Shown here: positions 22,054-32,510 of the stretch, piece after piece
Layout: each line of letters starts with the position of its first letter
Position numbering within the stretch: the first letter of the stretch is position 1
Translations under genes and position numbers: made by a program
Source of the DNA: Podospora bellae-mahoneyi
Lineage: Eukaryota > Ascomycota > Sordariomycetes > Sordariales > Podosporaceae
Direction of reading: 5' to 3'
DNA length: 64,000 nt
Assembly: GCF_035222275.1 (NCBI RefSeq)
Contig: NC_085882.1
Span: forward strand, 255,501 to 319,500
The notes under the pieces: generated by a model
What the model was told of the DNA's origin: nothing
The model's input: the letters and a program-made list of their open reading frames with translations, nothing else
The model's database searches: none

Positions 22054-23644
22054 TCATTTCCGGTTGAAAAGCTTGAATCCCCCTGGGACGCCTCTTTGGA
22101 ACAGTCCCTGGGGATCGTACTTGATACTTGTCTCCTGCAGCGCCCTCTTGTTCTCCTCTCCGTAGCACTCAATAACGTCTTGATGAGTCCAGGCATGGTT
22201 CATGGATACGAAAGGCACCAGCTTGTTCCTCCTTTGAGCCTCCCTCCTCATGTAGCTTGTCGCATTGCTCATGTACTTGAGGATGGCAGCATCGTCAGAC
22301 TTCTTGTTCCAGTACGTCGATACCATGATGTTAATGAACGGTCCGTCTAAGGGGTCGAGACCGAGTGAATTACCGCCGTGGCGGACTGTTTGCCGGAGAG
22401 TATGGACCGAGTATGGCTGGAATGTGAGAGAAGACATGAGTCCGGAGCATGCCTTGACGCTCTCAAGGGAGTTGGTGAAGATTTCAGTCGCCTCAAAGAG
22501 CGTGGGCGCGTCGGCCTTGACTGTCACGTTCATGTAGGCGCATCTAACGGCAAAGTTAGTCTGTGGTCTCGGGCGAGTGAGAGGTATGATGACGTACCGA
22601 ACGTTGCCTTTTGATTCTGCTGGCTGTTCTGACACCGCCTCTTTGAGCGTCATCAACCTGACCGAGTTCAACTGCTCAATTTGAGGGTGCCTATCTGCCC
22701 ACGGTTTGAGCACCTCAGGCATGCTCTCAGTGGCGTCCGCTCCAGTGTAAGACAGCTGGCTCTGGCATGCAAACTGAGCAAACTGGGAAGAGTAACCGAT
22801 GCTCAACTGAACGTGGGCGTTTGGGTCGGCGGCATCCTTTTTCCGGAGCTCTGACAGGAGGGCACCGACGTGATATGGCCAGCTAGAGAGAAAATAGAAA
22901 ACACTGCCGCCCCAGAATTTCCCGGGCTGAGGGAATGTCCTGAAATCGAAACGTGTGACAACCCCAAAGTTGTTGCCACCTCCGCGGAGGGAAATCCACA
23001 AGTCGCTGTTTTCATGCTCGTTGGCATTGACAATCTCTCCTGAGGCGAGGACAACCTCGTAGTTGAGAACATTGTCGCAGACAAACCCTTCGCGGGAGGA
23101 GAAGAACGAGACACCGCCTATACCCGTGTTAGAGCTTTGATCAGAGATTTCGCAAAGGGCGCGACATACCAGTCAAAGACAATCCACCAACACCACCAGA
23201 GGCAGAACGAACACCCGTGACACCCAGTCCTGTGCCGTCCAGCTTGTCGTAGACCGCGCCCCATCGAGCACCTGCGCCAACTGAAACAACTGTTTGTTTC
23301 CCGTTCTTCTGGAGCTCAACTGAATTAAGGAGACCGAGGTCCAGTGTAATGCCGCCCTCAATGTTGGCGACACCTGGGAGTGGTTGCTGTCCGCCGCTGC
23401 GGATGGCAAATCGGACCGTGGCCTCTTCGCCATGCTCGCCAAGGGCAAACGGCCTCATAATCTTGACGAACTTGGCAACCTGTTTCCTGCTTTCGGGTCG
23501 GAAAATAGCGGCGGGTCTGATATCGCTCTCCATGGCGGAGAGGTACGACCCGTTGAGTGCCTCATACTCCCTATCCCCCTCAAAGAAGAGGTTTGAGGCG
23601 GGAAGGCTGTTCCTGAGAGCCTTGATCACTTGCTCAAAGCCCAT
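22054..23644 (-). CDS. BBE-type FAD-linked oxidoreductase
   Basis: Three exons, 23644-23170, 23117-22598 and 22543-22054, give 494 aa. Introns 23118-23169 (52 nt, GTATGT...GTATAG) and 22544-22597 (54 nt, GTACGT...ACTAAC...GTTAG) both fit consensus. The FAD-binding PCMH domain occupies about residues 35-220: AIFRPESRKQVAKFVK, then RSGGQQPLPG where many relatives have RSGGH, then the GGxGGLSLTGG loop and WISLRGGGNNFGVVT. The substrate domain follows, and the C-terminal BBE motif is visible (YGEENKRAL, KYDPQGLF). The Gln in RSGGQ means the usual His attachment site for covalent FAD is lost. No signal peptide is seen from this start. The family oxidises alcohols, sugars or alkaloid-like molecules; the substrate is unknown. 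Confidence 0.9.
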
Positions 23645-26347
23645 GATGTTGGTATTATCTGTTAGCCGCAAGACGAAGGGTTGTAAGTCGATGCTAAGCT
23701 TTCCGTGGGTTGCTGATGAGACGATGGAGATCAACTGCGGGGACTTTGATGGCAGCCAGGAGAACGTACATATAGTACAGAGATGATGGTCTTAAACCAG
23801 CCATTTGTGAGGCGATCATCTCTGCGCCAATGTCAGTACTTTGCATGGCTGAGACTAAGGCAGGTCCGGTACAGCCGGCGGAGATTCCGGGCGACACACA
23901 TTGGACTGACCTACGGGAGAATGTTGTGATCTCCGTTCCCGTCTCAGATGTGGGGAACGCGCCGAGACACGACTGCGGCACAGCCTTATCAACGATTGTA
24001 CTTTTGTAGCCTTTTCGTCCATCGGTCCGACTTCTTGGCTTTGGGATTGCCAGGTAAGTGGTTGTTTTCTCAGTGAAATCATGTTGTCGGTCTAGGTATG
24101 TGTGTGAGCAGCGCGAATTCACAGCGCGAATTCACAGCGCGAATTCACAGCGCTAGTGCCTGACATGCACTGCAAATACACTGCAAAGATCGTTTTGGGG
24201 CTGACCCGAGACAAGCGTAACATTAGGTTCTGGGTTGCTGGATCACGGATTTGTGGAAAGGATGGAAGGGTACACTGCAGGAGCTGTACCGTGTTTATAC
24301 TGCACGTCTCAGTCTTGCACCTGTCTGTGAAGCTGACAGGTGCGCCCCAACCACTCAAAGTCATACCTATCTTATTGAAGTTGCTCGTCGATATGAGAAA
24401 TTGCTGTCGGCAACCAGCACAGACGATTAGGATCACTTCGACCAGCTCAACTTGCTAGCCTGGCGTCCATCTGTGGCGTCCATCTTACCACAATTCAATC
24501 ACCACACTATTCTATCTCAAAATTGCTCAGATACCTACCTAGAAGACGACAAGGTGGTGTGGGGAAGCAACATGTAACAGCTACATACTCAGGAACCCGA
24601 TGACAGCCGGTGATCCGGTTCCTGATGTCGATTTACCAGGAGCCCCAAGATGTGAGACATTTACATCCGGGTGGCCCGGCTCTAATGGAATGCAGTCAGA
24701 CTATCACGACATACAGAGCTCCAACCTCCACCGTAGAAGGGCCCACAGATAGCACTTTAGCCATCTTCCATCGCCGGTCATGGCTTCTCACCTAACCCAA
24801 GTCTTGGAGACGAGCCACAGAAAAGGAAAAACTGTGCAAATCTGTCAGACCCCTCATGAGGTTGAAAGAATATGGGTTGTCTTGCGCGGCGGTACCCGAA
24901 GATTCCGCGACCAACGGTCCCCTGAGATTCATCCTTAATCCTTCACACAAGATTGTGTAGGAAAACAGGTAGGATAGGGAATCACATCACCCCGAGTAAG
25001 CTCATCGGGCTCCGACGGCTTCAGCTCCAATCACCGTCTCCTTTTCTACCTTAGTCTACAAGCCTAGCAGGACTCGGCGCCTGCACTTGATGTAGATACT
25101 AAATTGATATGCCAAATAGTAGCTACCTATCAGGAGCAATCCGCCAAAGCCGATTTGGCCAGTTCCACTGGAACTGTGCCATCAGAGCTGCCTGCCGCGG
25201 TGACTCCTTGACCAGACATTTTTGTAGCTGTAATTAGCCTACCAGTTCCCAATTAGGACCCCGGGGTACGACAACAACTGTGCCGCTGAGGGATCTTCGG
25301 TGTCAACGCGAGATAAATTCCTGATTGTACAGACTAAATCAGGGGATGCACGTGTTTCTTTCAGCCAATGCGGAAGGTAGCACTGATCCATCCGGGTCTG
25401 CGGAGATCAGATAAAGCTTCCATGCCTTCCATGGAAGACCTGGAGGTTGCGCCACAGGTGGCCGGTTGTTCTACATTGTAACCCTGCCTTTGAGGCTCCG
25501 GTTAAGGTAGGTAAGATTCTGACTGGCGTGTGGGAAATCAGGCCTCATCACACTCGGGGAGTGCTAAAGGTACGCAACAGGCGGCCATTCGGAGACGGAA
25601 TGCTGGGCGGGCACTTGCGCCTCCCAGGTTCTTGGCGTTGCAGCCTCTTAAAGTGAGCCAAATCCCGCTCCAGATTCTCTCGCCAAATTCGATCACAGTC
25701 GGCCTTTCTTTCCAGATGTTTCATCGGTGCCAATGACTGGACGCCTATCTGTGGGGACAAGTAGAATTGCATGAGATTGGCACATCGCTTATCTCTGATG
25801 GCTACTCACCACCCGGATATTCCGGCTTTCTGACCATGATTTGAACAAACGCCTGATTCGGCGTTGGTGATAAGGAAACTGGAACGGCCCTGCTTGCTTC
25901 TTCGCTTTCGAAATGGGACAACTATTGAGGAATGCTGCACAGGTGTTGCCACTTCATGATGCTACAGTGACATGAGACGTTATCTGTACTTTCCCCATGT
26001 CTTTTCTTTTTTTTTTCCTGGTGGGAGGGGGCCACCAATCACCTCAAATCAAGTTCACTTCAACCCGGTTTTAACTACCTATCAAACTCTTGCACTCATT
26101 TCTATTCTCATGGCCTAGCAGCATAGTAAGTCACGTGGCTTGAGCCTACCTAAATACCTAAGAATGATATGCGTAAGCCCTGTATTTGAGAGTCTCAGTA
26201 TGACTCGTTGAGCCATTGCAATGCTTTGATAAGGGCAGTGTAAGGAACTCAAACCGCTACAGCAAAAGATATTCGATTCAGTCTGTCCTCGAAGCCCAAG
26301 GTGTGTCGATGCAAAGAATCAGGTACCGTTTTTGCCTCTGTCATCAT
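23645..26347. other. 2.7 kb intergenic region with a short tandem repeat
   Basis: Minus-strand frames at 23694-24122 contain a few Cys and Ser residues but no convincing start, signal peptide or splice structure. A 13-bp tandem repeat lies at 24111-24153. From 24600 to 26347 I see no gene; the T-run at 26006-26019 and TACCTA-type motifs are the only notable structure. Confidence 0.45.
24111..24153. repeat. 13-bp tandem repeat, about 3.3 copies
   Basis: The unit GCGCGAATTCACA repeats exactly three times and is followed by a partial copy. It lies about 470 bp upstream of the FAD oxidase start. Copies are identical, so it is young or conserved; function unknown. Confidence 0.9.
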
Positions 26348-26349
26348 TA

Positions 26350-26395
26350 GGTTGGATGACAAGGAAGTGGACCACACATGGATGTGGCCCAGGTA
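26350..26395 (+). repeat. Left terminal inverted repeat of the pogo/Fot1 element
   Basis: About 45 bp that match the reverse complement of 28257-28302 with scattered transitions. Confidence 0.85.
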
Positions 26396-26548
26396 GGTTT
26401 GAACTACCCAAGCCATCTACCCACATTAAACCCTCCACAACCCTGGACCTCCGAAAGCCCCCCGATATCAACACACACTTTATATTCCACCCACAGAGAC
26501 CAAAAATGAAGCTTTTCTTTTACTTTTTTTTGCTCGAGGTACCCATCA

Positions 26549-28148
26549 ATGGCCAAATATACCGAGGAGGATGTTAAAAATGCCCAGAAAGACATTGCCG
26601 CTGGTATAAGCCAGCGAAAAGCGTCCAACAAGCACGGGATTCCACGTTCCACCCTGAAGCACCGCATTGATGGTACCCTACCAAGGAACCTTGCCCATGA
26701 AAACCAACAGCGACTTTCTCACGGCCAAGAAGACCTCATTGTTCAATGGATCCTTCGTTAGGAAAGCCTTGGCTACGCTCCCACCCATGCCAATGTGAAG
26801 GCTTTAGCGGCTAGTTTACTGGCTGACAAGGCGATCCCAACCCCCTTGGTAAACACTGGGTATCCCACTTTATTGGCCGTAATCCCGATATTAAAACAAA
26901 GGTCAGAAAGAGAATTGACTACGCTAGAGTTAATGAAGCCACCCCGGAGAATATTAACAAGTTCTTTGACCTGTATTCCACCGTTGACTGGATCAAGCCT
27001 AGGCACAGGTACAACCACGATAAGGTGGGTATAATGGAAGGCCAGGGAGAAAACGGCTTGGTTATTGGGTCTTCGAAGCGGGATAAGAAGTCTGTATACG
27101 TTAAACAGAACGGAAGAAGGACCTGGACCACCATACTTGGTGTATCTCACAAGACGGGAGAGTCCTCCCCCCCGGGGTTATCTTTAAAGGTAAAGACCTT
27201 TAAAAGTAATGGTTTAAGGACTAATTAAATAAGGACTGGTATGTGGCTGTATTAGAGAATGGCTGGATCAGCAATGACCTTACCGTTGGTTGGCTTAAAG
27301 AGGTCTTTATACTAAGGACTGAACCTGAGGATTCATCAGAACCCCGTCTTCTTATTTATAATGGCTATGGCTCATATACCACTGACGACTTCATAATCCG
27401 GAGCTATAGGAGTAATATTTACCTTCTTTTCCTGCCCCCCTACTACTCTTACGTCCTTCAACCCCTTGATATTGGCTACTTTTCCAGTGTAAAGAAGGCG
27501 TATAAGAGGCTTGTGGCTATGAACGACGCCCTCACCAACTGTACGCCTAACGGCAAAGTCGACTTGGTCCGGCTATATAACCTTGCCCGCAAGCAGGGCT
27601 TTAGGAAAAGGAATATTGCCGGCGGCTGGCGTAGGACAGGATTATGGCCCATACGTAGGCGCAAACCGCTCTCTTCAAGCCAGGTGGTAGTCCCTGTGGT
27701 GCCGTTGGATCTCTCTTCAAAAACACCTACTTTCCATACCGTGGGGGATTCCCAGGTGGCCAAGAAGGTCAGGAACCTACTTAAGAACCATACGCTGGCC
27801 GGAAAACGGCTTGCGGCAAGGACTCTCACCAGTACTATACTTACACTGAGATCTGAGGCATCCATCCACAAAGCTGATGCGGCAAGGCACCAACAGAACG
27901 CCCAGAAGGCCCAGGAAGCAAGAAAAAGGCGTAAGTTGAATAGAGAAGACTCGAATTCCAAGTTTGTGACGCTCTGTGAGCTGGAAGAGGCCTGCATTGA
28001 AGGGAGGGTGGTGGAGGAAGAAGTGGTAGCCAAGGAGGAAGTGGAGCAGCCAGAGCCAGCCCAGCCTGTGCGGCGCAGCGCACGTCATCGGGTTCAAACC
28101 AGGCGCAAGCGAGAAGCAGATGCAATGTCTGACTCTGACAGTGATTGA
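26549..28148 (+). pseudogene. pogo/Fot1-family transposase (psq HTH + DDE_1), broken
   Basis: The N-terminus encodes a Psq-type helix-turn-helix (ISQRKASNKHGIPRSTLKHR), then a centromere-protein-B-like DNA-binding segment and a DDE_1 catalytic domain (MEGQGENGLVIGSS, LQPLDIGYFSSVKKAYK). Lesions: an in-frame TAG at 26759-26761 where CAG is expected, at least one frameshift near 26830 (frame changes to GDPNPLGKHWVSHFIG), and a frame break near 27200. Several changes are RIP-like: the second catalytic Asp is Asn in IYNGYGSYTTDDF (relatives have DGHGSH), and His residues of LPPHCSHVLQPLD are Tyr. The C-terminal 300 codons, 27243-28148, remain open and end in a basic, acidic-tailed segment. Confidence 0.9.
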
Positions 28149-28256
28149 GCTACATTTTGGTATAACTTCCATAGAAATTGACCCAATATTAGTCTTGTTG
28201 TGGCCAGTGTGAGCATTCAGGGGTAATCTCAACAAGGTTGTGTGGCTGGTGTGGTG

Positions 28257-28302
28257 GTGGTGGACCAGATTCACATGTGGTCCATTTCCTGGTCATCCAA
28301 CC
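28257..28302 (-). repeat. Right terminal inverted repeat of the pogo/Fot1 element
   Basis: Reverse complement matches 26350-26395. The same sequence ends the fragment at 58224. Confidence 0.85.
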
Positions 28303-29474
28303 TACCTCCTTCTTCACATAATATCTGGCTCACAGAGACTCGCAGTCCCTATCGCAAGCTCAATTTTCACACGATGGAAATGTGACTGATGCGATATTAT
28401 TTGTGACCAAAGATTGACTAGGTACTGAAACAAATATACCTACATTGATGGATGGAGCATATTGAATGCTGTGAACGCAAAACTGGCAAGGTGAGCACAA
28501 AGCTGAATGTCCTGGTAGAGAGCTGAGTAACTGCTAGTTGGAGAAGGAAAATACAACGTGGGGTTCAGGTAAGCGTCTGGACCACGGCCTCGCAATATTG
28601 TGTCCTGTTTATTCACAGTGACTGGAAGTAAGGAGCAGGAGCATAAGGACCACACATATAAAACCGCACTTCGGTTTCTCAACAAATAAATTGAGGAGAT
28701 ATGCAATCCGCTTTCGACTCAATGAATTCTTTTGCTTAGGTAAATCAAGAGATTGCCCTCGATCGTGTAGGATTGGCTGTAATCCCCGTGTATCGTTGTT
28801 CAACCTGGATCAATGATCTTTTGGATGATTACAAATGCACCCCCCATCATGACCAACCTCTCCCTTACATAATATACATGCCATTGGTCCATCGCGCAAT
28901 GCTTGGTCATCTCTGCAAGCAAAAGCCCGAGGCTAGAAGAGCAAAATGTAAGTGCCCCATCAGAAAACGTGACAAGAGCGCTATAACTTGAGACGAAGGA
29001 TTTTTGATTGACACAAATTATCGTAGAGTGTGGTGTCATTGCGTTGGCCTAGGCTTTTGGATGACATATCGAATGAATAATGCTTAGAAATGAACTCTGT
29101 AACTTTGCTCACTCATGTAACTTCTCTGTCTGAAGACGGTTCAATGTGTGTTGTTCTGGCCCGTCATATCACTTCGATTATTGTGTGCATGGGTGAATGC
29201 ATTCCTGGACGTTTATTTTACATCCAAAAGGGGTTAAGACACCATGGCAGGGGCCATGGTTTTTGATCGTGATTGATTACAAAGACTGAACGGCCACATG
29301 GGATTGGCAGGGGGTAGTATTTTACGGACTGCTGTGAGTCTCGGTATAAAGTCAAGAGATCCTGCTCGTTGTCTCCTTCTGCCTCTTATCATCTCGATAT
29401 CAAATCAGCAATTACTAGCCCAAACCCCTCACAACAAAGTCCCGTCATCAGCCTTTCCTGCATTCCCTTGGAAA
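28303..29474. other. Intergenic between transposon and GST gene
   Basis: No supported gene. The last 200 bases form the GST promoter and leader; an in-frame extension upstream of the GST start (from 29298) lacks domain character. Confidence 0.5.
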
Positions 29475-30179
29475 ATGGCGGCTCTTCCAGATTTTACTCT
29501 CTACTACAGCGCAGGAGCTTGCTCGAATGCAGTTCGTCTGGCCCTTCATGAGCTCTCCATCCCCTTCCAATCTGTCAACACCCGCCGCAACGCCAATCTG
29601 AAGATCGAACCTGCCGACGGCTCGCTTACTGCGGAGGAGTACCGTGACCAGGTTCACCACAAGAACTACGTCCCTGGCTTTGTCATCACCTTCGCCGATG
29701 GACACAGGGAGTCCCTCACCGAGACGCCCGCTATCCTCTCTTACATTGCTTCTCTTCGTCCCGAAAGGGGCTTGGCGGGCAAGACAGATCTTGAGAAAGC
29801 AAGGGTTCTCTCATGGGTCGTCTACTTTGCCGGTGAGCTGCAAGGGGTGGGATGGGGGGCGCTTTTGGCACCGAAGCGGTTTGTGGATGTCAGTGACAAG
29901 AAGTTGGAGGAGGGTGTGAAGGAGGGTGGAAAGAAGAACATCAAGGCTGCGTATGAGCATCTGGAGACAGAGCTGCAGAAGGGCGGCGGGGAGTGGATTG
30001 TTGGAGATTCGCTGACACTGGCGGATGTGTATTCGTATATCTTGTACAGGTGGGGAGTTATGCATGAGTTTGGGATGGAGAAGTATGAGAGGTACACTGA
30101 GATTGTGAAGAAGCTCGAAGCGAGAGAGAGCACCAAGAAAACTCTGGAGGAGGAAGGGTTGCCAGCTCACTTTCAGTGA
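29475..30179 (+). CDS. Glutathione S-transferase
   Basis: An intronless 234-residue frame from the ATG at 29475 (context AAAATGG). The N-terminal thioredoxin-like GST_N domain starts TLYYSAGACSNAVRLALHEL, about residues 8-95, with SGxCSxAVR in place of the usual catalytic Tyr/Ser neighbourhood, resembling bacterial beta-class or YfcG-like GSTs, and TETPAILSYIASL for glutathione gamma-Glu binding. The all-helical GST_C domain, about 105-220, has the conserved N-capping box in WIVGDSLTLADVYSYIL. A cytosolic enzyme conjugating glutathione to electrophiles is expected. No metabolic neighbours suggest a substrate. Confidence 0.92.
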   Translation: MAALPDFTLYYSAGACSNAVRLALHELSIPFQSVNTRRNANLKIEPADGSLTAEEYRDQVHHKNYVPGFVITFADGHRESLTETPAILSYIASLRPERGLAGKTDLEKARVLSWVVYFAGELQGVGWGALLAPKRFVDVSDKKLEEGVKEGGKKNIKAAYEHLETELQKGGGEWIVGDSLTLADVYSYILYRWGVMHEFGMEKYERYTEIVKKLEARESTKKTLEEEGLPAHFQ

Positions 30180-30876
30180 GGGAGCCTGGAGCAAGCCTTT
30201 GCGGTCAGGTTTCTCATCATTTCAGTTCGGTTACAGGAACTGCCTATTTTCATGCATCGAAATACCACTGGGATACCTGGATGGGTTCATTCAGTAGCTT
30301 TTTGGCCAAAGGCTTGTTTATGTATCATTCATTTCTGTCAGTTGTCTCTCATGTGTTGCTTGCCTTAAGCGCCGTCTGCAATGGGTTTGCCTTCCATGTG
30401 CGTGCAGCGTATGAGCATGTAGGGGACATTGGCGCCTATTGAACAACCCACTATGAGCAGCCATCCTTTGGTTTTCAGCACACCATTTGTGCATCCGCCA
30501 TCATTGCTTGTTCCGTCCGATAGTGAAGTCATGTGGGGAGTGGGAGCAATATGTATTTCCTTTCTCACCACCTGGCCATATGCTCTGGCAGGTCCACTCA
30601 GGGCTGGTATTTGTGTGGGATTTCCACGGTTTGTTAACTTCGGTCAGTTTTCCCCCAATCGTTTGCGGCTTTCCCATAGCTTCCTCTGCTCCTCTTGTAT
30701 GACGAGAGTCCCACAGCTTTTCCGGGAAAGCCTACCTGCAGCCTCTCCGCTATTACTTTTCAAAAGAGCCAAGGTACCGACGACTGACGGCCACAAGCCG
30801 TTCGCTGAGGCCAAGTACTGATGACAACTTTTCCTAGTAGCGATCTCTTAAAATCAATATCAGCACGACTTTAGCA
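30180..30876. other. Intergenic
   Basis: Short frames only, without domain support. Confidence 0.5.
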
Positions 30877-31500
30877 ATGCAGGACCCATTTTGCTCTCAG
30901 AGAAACGACCCACGACCTCACCCAGCCTCGACTCCGCCACCACTGTCGGCCATCCATGAGAAAACCAAGACCTATCAATCAAGGAGAGTTTCAGAAGCGG
31001 AAGTTACGTCATGGGGCGCTGTGCCTGACCAAAAGGTTCCTATCATTGCCCTCCAACCACCTTCTACTCGGGAGAGCCAAACTTCAAACACATCCGCCTC
31101 TAGAGTCTACCCAAAACGAGGCTACATCATGGACGAGCTACACCTCCAGCGCCCGATGAGCGATCAAGGCAATCATCAAAAAGTTGACGTTTCGCAGCCC
31201 GACGGTGGACAACTGATCACCTACTACCGAGTGGGCGACCGCGACAATGGCAGTATTGATCTTCTGGTTCCTTTCGACGAAGTCCTCCGGTACGTCTCGG
31301 CCAGGGAGCGCGAGGAATGGGAGGGCGGGCCGGAAAGAGCAGATACTGCCGGCCGGATCATGAAGAAACACAACAGGCAGCGTGAGAGGGTACTGGAAGC
31401 CGCTGAGCAGCGTCCAAAAAATGTGTTCTTGGAACCCACGAAGAGGTCAGATGTTACGGGGAGATCAGTAACTAGATTACTGGCCAGAACCTTGCGGTAG
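30877..31500 (+). CDS. Hypothetical protein, 207 aa
   Basis: An uninterrupted frame from a good ATG. Residues 1-95 are disordered and rich in Pro, Ser, Thr and Gln. Residues 100-170 look ordered (GGQLITYYRVGDRDNGSIDL, then FDEVLRYVSAREREEW), and the C-terminus is basic (KKHNRQRERVLEAAEQ, then RSVTRLLARTLR). No signal peptide or membrane helix is present. I do not recognise the family; composition is coding-like and the stop is clean. Confidence 0.5.
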   Translation: MQDPFCSQRNDPRPHPASTPPPLSAIHEKTKTYQSRRVSEAEVTSWGAVPDQKVPIIALQPPSTRESQTSNTSASRVYPKRGYIMDELHLQRPMSDQGNHQKVDVSQPDGGQLITYYRVGDRDNGSIDLLVPFDEVLRYVSAREREEWEGGPERADTAGRIMKKHNRQRERVLEAAEQRPKNVFLEPTKRSDVTGRSVTRLLARTLR

Positions 31501-32510
31501 TCTTCTCAAAGGTGTGAATAGAGATATCAAGAGAATCAAGCAAAGGTTCACGCAATGCCAAGATATCTGTGCACGGAGCAGAGCACCACAATGCTCATCG
31601 AGTGGATTTGGAACACGCCTCAAGGGGATGAAATGACAGTAGGTGATGTGTACGATCTCTGGAAGCATTGCCTTTCTTTGAATTTTTTTTGGTCATCACC
31701 TCGGGCATTCAGAGCCGTTGTTTCAAACAGGAGCCTCCATCATGTCTCCTCCAGTTCAATGTCCAGGCCCCTGTCCATGCCATCCCCGTCCACGCAGGGG
31801 TAGCAAACGCCAAGTCAAGCTACGCGCCTGGCCAGAACGCTCTCCTCTTCGGACCCTCGTCGAAATCCGAGAAGCTTGTTTTCACTGCCACGTGAGGAAG
31901 CTTCCAAAAGTCGCCAGGTTCCATTCCTGCATCATGAGGGTTGGAAACAGGCATCTGCCTTGAGTGCACTTTCTTTATCTCACTTATGGTATCAATCACA
32001 TTTACCTCACGTTGTCAGGTGAGGATTGTTGGTTTGGATGTATTTTGATGGTGGCAAGCGTGGCTGCATGATCCAGTTTCTCCTTCAGTAGGGATTCCCC
32101 ATCAAATCTGATGCTGGCTGTTTGGGTCCAGAACAATTCGATCCCCTGCTCCACAGAAGGATTAGCACTATTGAAATGCGCTAGACACCTCAGCAGGGGA
32201 CTCAGCTCTCAAAATGCACACTACGCCACTCAGTCGTCTGCTCTATTGACCGCGATGATCTAAAATGGGCGACACTATTGACATCACGGCCCCTTCGGTT
32301 GGGACACGATCAATTTGGAGCTTGGTGTCCAGTTCCAGACCTGAGCTGAGTTCACAAGACAATGGATTCCCCGGAATCTGGTGATGTGGTGGTTGTCCGT
32401 CTCTTCTGCGCTCTTATTTGGTCGGTTTCCTCACCTGGGAGTGTCGCTCTCTTGTTCTGATTGTCATTCTTCCCTGTCTTTGTTGACAAGATCGTGTCTG
32501 TGTCTTCAAG
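31501..32510. other. Intergenic; possible Cys-rich ORF
   Basis: A 74-codon plus-strand frame from the ATG at 31740 to 31963 (MSPPVQCPGPCPCHPRP) is Cys/Pro/Arg-rich and might be an exon, but no splice partner or signal peptide is found. The rest holds the promoter of the WSC gene. Confidence 0.3.

Larger units (their letters stand above)
26350..28302 (+). mobile_element. Full-length pogo/Fot1-type DNA transposon, RIP-damaged
   Basis: The element is 1,953 bp with imperfect terminal inverted repeats: the left end begins GGTTGGATGACAAGGAAGTG and the right end, reverse-complemented, begins GGTTGGATGACCAGGAAATG. Both ends are flanked by TA (26348-26349 and 28303-28304), the target duplication expected of Tc1/mariner-pogo elements. 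It carries one plus-strand transposase gene, now dead. A second, 5'-truncated and inverted copy of its right end lies at 58224-58843. Confidence 0.92.

Noticed and set aside
11479-30179. Secondary-metabolite cluster from P450, FAD oxidase and GST
   Set aside because: They are spread over 19 kb with unrelated genes between them and no synthase, transporter or cluster regulator.
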